Below, one piece after another: positions 56,540 through 64,000 of a stretch of DNA of 64,000 nt; positions within the stretch are counted from its first letter, which is position 1; each line of letters begins with the position of its first letter. Below the pieces are notes generated by a model. That model did no database searches. It was not told the DNA's origin and saw only the letters and a list, made by a program, of their open reading frames with translations. The stretch covers positions 42,542,001 to 42,606,000 of the forward strand of contig NC_090990.1 of NCBI RefSeq assembly GCF_041146395.1, in the 5' to 3' direction. A program made the position numbers and the translations under genes. This DNA is from Eulemur rufifrons (Eukaryota > Chordata > Mammalia > Primates > Lemuridae).

Positions 56540-56960
56540 GAGGATATAATATGATACAAAAGACACAGTCTCTGCTATCAAGTCTCATCTCAATACACAA
56601 GGTAGAAAGGAACAACGGGGTATAAAGTGGAATCCTAATTTACAGAAGAAAGAAATAAGAGCTTCATCTGGAGTGAAACCAGTAAACTGAGAATCACAAG
56701 GGAAGACAGGCTTAATTCCATGGAAGGAGAGGAATGCTAAGGAAGAGCTTCATGGCAGTACCGTCTGAGCTGTGTCTCGGAGGATCAGCTGGACCCAGAC
56801 AGGCAGAAAAGAGAGGGGGGTACTTCTTCCAGGTTCACAGGAGAGTGGAAGCAAACTCGTGCATGCTCAAGGAGGGCCGAGCAGGGCGATGTGCTCAGAA
56901 TGTGCCAGGTGCATATAAGGCACACACAGCGTTTGCTGTATTGATTAGTGAGACAGAACC
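56540..56960 (-). repeat. Ancient LINE 3' region
   Basis: 'aaagacacagtctctgctat' near 56561, 'ggaagagcttcatggcagta' near 56741, 'ctgagctgtgtctcggagga' near 56764 and 'aatgtgccaggtgcatataa' near 56898. Confidence 0.58.
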
Positions 56961-56984
56961 TCAAGGCCGTTCGGAACATAGGTT

Positions 56985-57190
56985 CTGGCTTACAGCATGG
57001 ACTTCGTCTCGTCTCTCCAAATTCTCACATTCATCATCTGTAAACTTGAGATTTTTAAAAAGTAGCTACCTCAAAAGAATGTCCTGAGAAAACACATGTA
57101 AAGGTCTGTATACATTGCCCGATATTTTGTAACTGCTGACAGATATATTAGCTACCGTCATCACTGGCATCATTATTATTATTATTTCTG
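56985..57190 (+). repeat. MIR SINE with ATT tail
   Basis: 'attcatcatctgtaaacttg' near 57030, 'agctacctcaaaagaatgtc' near 57064 and a 'catcattattattattattt' run at 57169-57186. Confidence 0.72.
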
Positions 57191-57340
57191 GTTTGGGAAT
57201 GCCCACTGGAAGGTGAATTGGGTTGATAATATAATATTCAAAGATTTAGGGAATTTGCAAAATTTCCTGGTCTGCTCTTTCAGAGTCTTTATTCCAAATT
57301 AAGATCTAGAAATGATGCTTTCCTTTAACATAATATTATA

Positions 57341-57645
57341 TAGTAGGCCCTCTGTATCCACCTGTGATTGGTTCCAGGATCCCCACAGGTAGTCAAATCT
57401 GAGGATACTCAAGTCTCTTACATAAAATGCCATAGTATTGGCATATCACTTACTCACATCCTCCTATACACTTCAAATCATCTCTAGATTACTTATAATT
57501 CCTAATGCATTATAAATGCTATATGAGAGCCATTATACTGTATCATTTTTATTTATGTATTGTTATTTATTTTTTTGTCAAGTATTTTCAATCCATGGTT
57601 GGCTGAATCTACAAATGCAGAACCTTAGATACAGAGGGCCAACTG
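57341..57645 (+). mobile_element. MER2 DNA transposon, full length
   Basis: Begins 'tagtaggccctctgtatcca' and ends 'gatacagagggccaactg', with TA on each side (57339-57340 and 57646-57647). Internal 'aatcatctctagattactta' and 'ccatggttggctgaatctac' are MER2. It is about 305 bp, slightly shorter than consensus. Confidence 0.9.
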
Positions 57646-57647
57646 TA

Positions 57648-57785
57648 TATCCAAAAGAACTAAAAGCAGGGTCTCGAAGAGATGTTCGTATATGCATGTT
57701 CATAGCAGCATTATTCACAATAGCCAAGAGGTAGAAGCAACCCAACTGTCTCCTGATGGATGAATGGATAAACCGTGGAAGGAAA
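57648..57785 (+). mobile_element. L1 ORF2 fragment
   Basis: 'tatccaaaagaactaaaagc' then 'tgttcatagcagcattattc' near 57699, 'caatagccaagaggtagaag' near 57719 and 'gatggatgaatggataaacc' near 57756: the near-terminal L1 ORF2 region, with no 3' UTR or A tail. Confidence 0.82.
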
Positions 57786-57792
57786 ATACGTG

Positions 57793-57866
57793 CAGTCAGT
57801 CCCCTACAGGATCTGCAACTGGCTGAATCTACAGATGTGAACCCTGCAGATACAAAGGGCCGACTG
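57793..57866 (+). mobile_element. 74-bp internally deleted MER2
   Basis: Begins 'cagtcagtcccctac' (MER2 5' end) and passes at once into 'ctggctgaatctacagatgt' and 'ccctgcagatacaaagggcc', ending GACTG. About 15 bp of the left end are fused to about 59 bp of the right end. TA follows at 57867-57868; the left dinucleotide is TG. Confidence 0.72.
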
Positions 57867-58234
57867 TACATTTTGACTCATATGCAGTCAAAATCCTTCA
57901 AGTTCACGTAGCTTTACCTTTTTATATCTGGAAAATGTAGAGTAACTGACACACTCCTTAGAAGGGAAATGTACCCTTCTCAATCACGTGGAGCCTTCTG
58001 AGTAGCAACCTTCTGCAGGCCACAGATAAGAGAGAGAAGTGAAGTGCTAGGACTTCCCTTACCTTTTTAATTCCCTTTCTAACTACACAACATAGTCTGC
58101 CCTCACTCCTTTCTCTTGCTGAGGCCATCTCAACCTTACAGTGCTCCTACTGGAATCTGCAGGAAGATATCGTTCAGTGCAAGCATGACTTGGTATTTGG
58201 TAAGAGGACACATGATTCCATAGGGAGCAGCTTA
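57867..58234. other. Stretch without recognised gene or repeat
   Basis: Unassigned. Confidence 0.4.
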
Positions 58235-58425
58235 GTCCAATGTTAAGCATGTGGACAGGCTCTGAGGTCAGAGAATCTATGTGCAAATGGGTCCCTTTAC
58301 TTACAAGTTGTGTGAGCTTGGGCACACTTTCGATCTCTCTGAGCCTCCGCTGTCTCTTATGTAAAATGGGAATACTTGACTAAAGGCCGTTTTCAAGCTT
58401 AAATGAGAAAACACAGACACATGGG
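58235..58425 (+). repeat. MIR SINE
   Basis: 'ttaagcatgtggacaggctc' near 58242, 'acaagttgtgtgagcttggg' near 58303 and 'tctcttatgtaaaatgggaa' near 58352. Confidence 0.82.
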
Positions 58426-59074
58426 CACATAAACAACAGACATTAGTTCCTCCTTCACCTGCACTCCCACCTCTCCTCTGCCTTTGATCTATGCATGCTC
58501 TCTTGGTGGACTATGCAGAAACACTCAGCCTTGCAACACATGTGCCCTGACCATACTAGGTGGGCCATAATAGGAGGGGACTGCTGACATCCCAGCACAT
58601 CTTGGAACACCATTTGCCCAGCAAACTCTGCTGACAGTCAAACCATATGCTCTGGGTCATTTACTGATTATCTGTAAAGACAAAGGCTCTCCAAGAAAAA
58701 AACGTATACTTAACCTGACTCACAGCGACATCAAGGACTTGGAGGGCTAATGTGAAGGGCTTTGTTCTTCCAAACATCAAAATTCAGGCCCAGCCACTGC
58801 CAGAGGCAGCACACTGAGCTTAATGAAGCAGTGGGATGAACTAATATGGCAAATCTTATAGCTCTTACTACCAATATGGCCCACATCACGCTAAATTACA
58901 GCACCAGACATGATTGGACACACATCACAAAAGGAGAAGTAGCTCTCTGAATTGTAGGAATTTTGAACACCACATAATAAGATTCTCAAGAGCCAGCTCT
59001 TAGGGGAGATGGGGTTTTCTTTTTAACTTTCTTTCTCCTTGTGCAAATCATTCTCCCTGACAGTTTATGATAAT
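58426..59074. other. Stretch without recognised gene or repeat
   Basis: Unassigned. No open frame above 60 codons. Confidence 0.45.
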
Positions 59075-60110
59075 TAATTCAACAAACGTTTATCGGCTAT
59101 CTACCATGTGCCAACTACTATGCTAGGAACTCATGGCTAAAGAAACATAGAAATAAGCAAAAAATTATAGAAAAATATGTGGTAAGTGTGATGAGTTAAG
59201 TACAGGGTGCTATAGGACCCCCCAAAAATCCAGGGGAGTCAGGTGAGGTTTTCTTAGCCATAAGTTCATTCATTCATCACTTATTTATTCAACATACATT
59301 GTCGTGCATCTTTATCTTTCAGCAAGGTGCTTAGTGGCAGAAGTGGCTAAAAAAACAGTCCCTGCTCTTACAGATCTTCCAGCCTAGTGAGCGATAAAGA
59401 GCAGTAAAATGACAATTAAAATAATAGATTAAGATGGAGAAAATATGAGGAGCTTGAGAACACACAGAGCAATCATGACCCACAACTGGGGGGCATGTGG
59501 GTGGGTTGCAATGGGTCACTAAACTATTTTAGAAGAAAATATATCTAACTTAAAACTAAAGGATACATGGAGTTAGCTTTGAAAGGGATAAAGAAAAATG
59601 TACTCCTGGGAGAAGAAAAAGCATGTGCACAACTCCAAATATGAAAAACAATGTGGTAGGGTCAGGGAGCTGAAATTAATTGAGTGAGCCCCCGAGTGGA
59701 ATATGACTAGGAAAAGTGGAAAGGGGTGTGTCTGGAAAAATATGAAGGGGTCAGCCCAGAGAGGGCCTCTCTGAAGCCACGATCAGCAGTGTGGACTTTA
59801 TGCTGGGGCAGGAGGACACTCCTGATCAAATCTCCATGTCACTGAGCAGTGCCAAGGACAGCTTGGAGATAGATAGCGATGGAAACCTCAAGCCATTTAG
59901 GGGGATGTTAGGATAATCCAGACGAAAGCTGAGGGCAGCCTGGACTACTTTCAGGCAGGGACAGCGAGGAAAGAAACAATGAATGGATTTGAAAGGCACG
60001 CAGAAGGTCACGCGAATTGATGACCAGAGATGAATTAAATTAGGATGTTAGGAAGCTCAAAATGTTAAGAATCGTGGCCCAATCCAATGGTCTCTGAATG
60101 TGGAAGATGG
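59075..60110 (-). repeat. Ancient LINE 3' region, about 1 kb
   Basis: 'attcaacaaacgtttatcgg' near 59077, 'gggtgctataggaccccc' near 59205, 'gtgtggactttatgctgggg' near 59790 and 'ggataatccagacgaaagct' near 59912 follow antisense LINE order. A second 'gttcattcattcatcactta' start at 59264 suggests either two overlapping copies or an L2 within the first. Confidence 0.6.
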
Positions 60111-60889
60111 CCAGGAATAGCAAGATGATCTAAGTGGAAAGAGTGGTCGGCACAAAAGTCACAAAGGTATGTGTCCTGAGACCTGAAGCTTAGCGGCTTA
60201 GGGTATGAGGAGGCAAAGGGACAGAAAAGGAGAAGGGGAATGGGCCATGTTTCAAAGGGCTTGATACTTGAAGTGTTGTCCTACAGAGTATGAGACTGGG
60301 AGTACTGAACAAGTGCGAGGAGAAAAAGAAGTGGGAAGACAGATTTGCAGAAAGCCTGATCCAACAAGGGAACCGGTTAGAATGAGGTCCTGAACCAAGT
60401 CATCAATTAAACTTGAAACAAGTTTGTCTTCATGGAATGACCACCCTGAGTGAGGTGTCCTGCCATAAATTCAAGGCCCTGTGACCACAGAGAACATAGA
60501 AGAAGTCTCTTTCCAATGCAGCATGTGGTATGATCCATACATCCCATAAAGCACTGAACTTACTGGCCCCCCAAAATTACTCCCTCACTCCAAACTCTTC
60601 AGCCCAAGAGCTTTACCGATCAACCTCAGAGAAATTTATGTTTTCTTATAATTAAATCCTTGATTTTGAATTTTGAAAGCCTGCAAATCACAGAGTCTGT
60701 AGAGAACAATTAGATCACCAAGACTGAAAACCCTGCCAAGACAGATGGCACCATAAATTTACATGGTGTGGCTAATACGTTCCTATGGCCATCCCCAAAG
60801 AGAGCGATTCCCCTGTAATTTCTTCACATCCTCCAACACTCCAGCATCAAGCCACAGGGCTAAGCCACAGAATGCATTCAGGGGAAGAC
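60111..60889. other. Stretch without recognised gene or repeat
   Basis: Purine-rich from 60190 to 60350, perhaps continuing the LINE; the rest is unassigned. Confidence 0.4.
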
Positions 60890-61100
60890 AGTAGGAAGAC
60901 TTTACTGTCGGGCAGACCTAGTCTAGTACATGGCAACTCACGCAGACAAGCCACGTGACCTGGGGCAAGTCTCTTGACCATTCTGAACATTATTTTCTTA
61001 CATATTCGATGGCGTAATGTAAGAGTTGGGCTCTCTAGGGACAATTTATCTAAAATGGCTAGCATGCAGGAAGCATAAATGATGGCTATTAATAAATGTT
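60890..61100 (+). repeat. MIR SINE
   Basis: 'ctgtcgggcagacctagtct' near 60905, 'gacctggggcaagtctcttg' near 60957 and 'gatggctattaataaatgtt' near 61080. Confidence 0.8.
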
Positions 61101-61317
61101 TGTACCTTGACGACACGGTCCATGTTGTTTTGTATTTCCTGTTCACACTCTTATTCTTGGAACAGCATCCATCTGAAGACAGATGCTTCCTTTTTCTGAC
61201 TACCCCAGATACTTCTGGAGAAGAAGGCCCTTCTTTCTCTCTGTATGCCCTATACCACTAAAAGAAGTGCTGCCTCTAGGGGTGGTGGGAGTTGGGGGCC
61301 ACAGGGGTAGGGAAAGG

Positions 61318-61344
61318 TTTTTTTTTAAAATTTCAGAATATTAG
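61318..61344 (-). mobile_element. L1 3' terminus with T tract
   Basis: T9 at 61318-61326 then 'aaaatttcagaatattaggg' is the antisense 3' end of the strepsirrhine L1, the same end as in the insertion at 10414-10495. It joins directly to sense L1 sequence at about 61345. Confidence 0.72.
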
Positions 61345-61560
61345 GGATTAATAAAATGTGGCATATGTGTATTGTGGAGTACTACTCAGCCATAAAAAAG
61401 GGGCGAACTGATACCTTTTGGAACAAACCTGGATGGAACTGGAGACCATTCTTCTAAGTGAAGTATCACAAGAATGGAAAAATAAACACCACATGCACTC
61501 ACTACTAAATTGGAACTAATGGATCAATACTTATGTGCACATATGGAAGTAAATTTAATG
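61345..61560 (+). mobile_element. L1 ORF2 end / 3' UTR, inverted relative to its tail
   Basis: 'attaataaaatgtggcatat' near 61348, 'tactactcagccataaaaaa' near 61380, 'gaactggagaccattcttct' near 61436 and 'tgtgcacatatggaagtaaa' near 61533 are lemur-type L1 in sense. Confidence 0.85.
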
Positions 61561-61594
61561 GGAGTTTCTTTATCTTGATTCTATGTATAGAGTT

Positions 61595-61797
61595 CTGTGC
61601 TGGTTGTTTTATATTTGTGAAGTTATGTAATCCTCACTGCAATACTCTGAGATAGGTACTACTATTAGCCCAATTTTACAGATGAAGAAGATGAGGCTCA
61701 GAAAGATTAAGTAGCTGGCCCAAGATAGACAAGTAGAAAATGTGCTGAGCCTTGATTCAAACTAAAGATCATCTAATTCTAAAGCCTGGGCTCTTTT
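61595..61797 (-). repeat. MIR SINE
   Basis: 'agataggtactactattagc' near 61650, 'caattttacagatgaagaag' near 61671 and 'gatgaggctcagaaagatta' near 61690. Confidence 0.88.
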
Positions 61798-61884
61798 CAG
61801 GAGTCTTCGTCATAAGGAAGGTTAACGAGGTTAATCCTAAGAACGTAAGTAGGTTTGGAATCCATCAAGCTGAAGGAGCTCCAG

Positions 61885-61980
61885 CCCAGGGAGTCATTCC
61901 CGGGTTGCAACCCTGGCTCTGCCACTGGGCAACTGAGTGACCACTGGCAAGTCATCTTCCTCTTGAGACCTCAACTGCGA
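61885..61980 (+). repeat. MIR SINE 5' half
   Basis: 'gggttgcaaccctggctctg' near 61901, 'ccactgggcaactgagtgac' near 61921 and 'cactggcaagtcatcttcct' near 61942. Confidence 0.78.
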
Positions 61981-62399
61981 GAACCAGGCTCTGGCCTGCC
62001 CCCAAATAATGAATTCCCTAGAACCTTTCATAGGCATCCACTCCTAGAGAACGTATTCACATTTTAATGCATATGAATTTTCAGGATATTATGTGACTTG
62101 TCTTTATTAAGATAAAAATTCACTTGCTTTTGGTCAGGAGGACAATAAAAAGCGTTTTAATAAGAATTTTCCTCATGATGATAAATACGCAATATTTTAA
62201 TTAAGAAAAATAAGCTTGGAATAAAGTAACATTTACATGTTTTATGAACAGTAATAGACTGGAGATGAATAAAAGCAGCAAAGTAGAGGAACAACGTATT
62301 TTTCACAGGAGGATGAGCCATATGAAAATCACAAGGGCCTCCCCTCGGCCAGCAGTTCCTGGACCACAGCATAGAGCAGCTAACGCTGGGATCTCCTTC
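61981..62399. other. Stretch without recognised gene or repeat
   Basis: AT-rich from 62050 to 62280. Nothing assigned. Confidence 0.4.
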
Positions 62400-62505
62400 C
62401 CAGGGGTTTCTCTCTTCCCCAGAACACGAGCACAGCCTGGGCTCATGGCTGGGGCTGGATAAACGTTTGTGGACAAAAGAATTGATGAATTAATTAAATA
62501 TGCCT
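62400..62505 (+). repeat. L2 LINE 3' end, eroded
   Basis: 'acagcctgggctcatggctg' near 62432 then 'gataaacgtttgtggacaaa' near 62458 and a GAATTGATGAATTAATTAA tail resemble the L2 terminus. Confidence 0.55.
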
Positions 62506-62509
62506 CTCC

Positions 62510-62645
62510 TACGTCTCAAATTTGGCCTAGCAGATATTATTTCTACATCCATTTGGTGACTGAGGACACCAAAACTCAAAAGTGAAGGGTGGGCTTGAGG
62601 TATGAACCCAAATATCCAGTTAGCCAGTGTCTAGACTGACCCCCC
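62510..62645 (-). repeat. MIR SINE, eroded
   Basis: 'ggtgactgaggacaccaaaa' near 62555 and 'aggtatgaacccaaatatcc' near 62598 match the antisense MIR core and 5' part. Confidence 0.62.
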
Positions 62646-62734
62646 AACGGCCTTCCCTGTAGGACAGCAGCAGCAGACAGAAGCGATGATAAGTAAGCCT
62701 GATGAAAAGATTTTTTGTTACAAAATTAATTTCC

Positions 62735-62812
62735 CAGGGTCCTGAGGATCCAATGAGATAATCAATATGACAGCACTTTAAAAGCTCCTAAGAGGTAAGC
62801 CGACGTTAGCAG
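62735..62812 (+). repeat. MIR SINE 3' part
   Basis: 'gtcctgaggatccaatgaga' near 62739 and 'atgacagcactttaaaagct' near 62767. Confidence 0.62.
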
Positions 62813-63252
62813 AGGTTATTTCCTGGGACTACCTGGCCAGCTATGCACTCAGGACCCTGGGTATGGCATTACTGAAACCATTCATTAACCTAAATTGACC
62901 AGAATTTTCTAAGAATTCTCCAAAGTTAGCACGGCTGCTGAGGTACAGAGCCAGGGGTCAAATTCGGTTTGCTGTGACTCCAAATCTGAGGCACCTGCCG
63001 CGTGCCCACCAGCTTCTCCTGGATCCTAGGACAGCCTGGATTCCCAGGGCCAAAATCCTCCTGGTAGGAAATAATACGGTAGCTTGTTGTTGTTGTTGTT
63101 AACTGATGATCCTGGGGTATAGCTCTAACATAAATATAAGGAAAGTAAATAGGTTTAACTATTTCCAGGTGTTTTTAGAAAATAAGGAGATAATGCTGAA
63201 CTGCGATCTCAGAAGGACAAGGACAGAAACACTAACACTGACTAAGCCAGAC
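62813..63252. other. Stretch without recognised gene; TTG run
   Basis: Five TTG units at 63085-63099. Otherwise unassigned. Confidence 0.45.
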
Positions 63253-63324
63253 CATGTTGGGGACCCTGAAGGCTGGGGGCTGGTTACCCATGTTGGGGAT
63301 CCTGAAGGCTGGGGGCTGGTTACC
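63253..63324. repeat. 36-bp tandem duplication, two copies
   Basis: Copy 1 is 63253-63288 and copy 2 is 63289-63324. They differ at one site (GGACCC in copy 1, GGATCC in copy 2). A third copy begins with only CAT. The near identity suggests a recent duplication. Confidence 0.93.
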
Positions 63325-63512
63325 CATAATATCTCCCTTACCCTTCTGAGGACAAGTGGAAGTACTATTAACACACACACACACCACTTTAAACCAGGCT
63401 CAAAGAGGCTAAACAACATTTCTCTAATTACACAATGGATAAAGAGTAAGAACGGAAGCCAGGTCTGCTGGGCACCAAAGTCAGGACTGTTTCCACTACA
63501 CTAAGCTGCCAG
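63325..63512 (-). repeat. MIR SINE with AC run
   Basis: 'cccttctgaggacaagtgga' near 63342, 'aggctcaaagaggctaaaca' near 63397 and 'ctaattacacaatggataaa' near 63424. An ACACACACACAC run (63371-63382) replaces part of the variable MIR segment. Confidence 0.75.
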
Positions 63513-64000
63513 ATGGTGCTGACTGCAAACCCCAGGCACTGCCCCCTAGAAATATCTGTGTCTGTTCATCAGGGGACCCATTCCTCTACCACACTCTGCC
63601 ACTGGGTGCCCTCATACGAGGGTTACAAATAACAAGAATTGTGTCAACTGATTCCCCTCCTTTGATGGTAGGTAACGAACCTGAAAGTACACATTCTCTT
63701 CCTCTGGCCCTCCATCCAATTCCACTCTGGGAACAGGCACCATTTGACAAGTTGTATGTGCAGTGACACAATCCAATAAAAATAAAATGAAGCAAACAAC
63801 TTTATTTTTCACAACATCCATCCCTTATTTCAACTGTGAATACTCTAGTTACATTTCATACAGGGCCTGCCTAGAAACTCATTTTGTGCTGAAATAGGCC
63901 CCTGTGTGACTTGTATTTGAAACCATCTGGCTTGCTTGCAGCAGCCTGGGTTAAAGACCCAGGGTGATACATTCATGAGAAACTCTTAAAGGGCCTCTTA
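63513..64000. other. Stretch without recognised gene to window end
   Basis: AATAAA-like words occur on both strands near 63775-63810 ('caataaaaataaaatg', 'aactttatttttca'), but nothing links them to a transcript. Overlapping short frames on the - strand are unremarkable. Confidence 0.4.

Noticed and set aside
63775..63810. Possible 3' end of a gene (AATAAA on both strands)
   Set aside because: Isolated AT-rich words without an upstream open frame or exon.

Overview
This window is nuclear DNA of a primate, most likely a Malagasy lemur. The best evidence is the full-length Alu at 52141-52486. It carries the sequence signature of strepsirrhine Alus ('gcgtcagtctagctcacag', 'tagttgtccatataatttc', 'gagtgctaggattacaggc'). 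LINE-1 3' ends of the strepsirrhine type occur at 10414-10495 and 61318-61560. MIR, L2, MLT1, MER2 and MER20 copies are those expected in any placental mammal. The species call is inference from repeat subfamilies.

I find no protein-coding gene, exon set, CpG island or structural RNA gene that I can defend. Open reading frames are all short (165 codons or fewer), lie in both strands, and the longest ones fall in old LINE sequence or have no recognisable domain. The region is intergenic or inside a large intron. I cannot name the locus.

Layout. 0-13 kb: one MER2 DNA transposon (115-442), a hAT-type MITE, an MLT1 LTR (2074-2370), many MIR and L2 relics, an ERVL-like LTR (10512-11240) with an 82-bp L1 tail inserted next to it between perfect 16-bp duplications, and an ancient LINE 3' region (11780-12440). 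13-21 kb: an old L1M with an inverted 5' part (13225-14425), MIR and L2 relics, and an intact 435-bp solo LTR (19912-20346) that split a hAT element, with perfect 5-bp target duplications. 21-39 kb: a MER20, a rearranged MER2 pair (27203-27606), an MLT1 (36266-36724), and long AT-rich repeat-poor stretches (26.3-26.6, 32.8-33.5 and 34.1-35.0 kb) that look like candidate conserved regulatory DNA. 39-53 kb: an internally deleted Alu with a GAAA tail (39107-39403), an MLT1 split by a monomeric Alu (45597-46189) and the young full-length Alu. 53-64 kb: mostly unique DNA, then a MER2 / L1 / mini-MER2 cluster (57341-57866), a long LINE relic (59075-60110), a 5'-inverted L1 (61318-61560) and a 36-bp tandem duplication (63253-63324).

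The insertions show clear nesting: MIR and L2 are the oldest, then hAT, MaLR and L1M copies, then MER2, with the Alus, lemur-type L1 tails and solo LTR last. I did not find a new multi-gene system. The items most worth a second look are structural: nested, inverted and internally deleted transposons, plus candidate conserved noncoding blocks. Repeat family names and boundaries come from reading against remembered consensus sequences, so old fragments may be off by tens of bases and their subfamily names are approximate.
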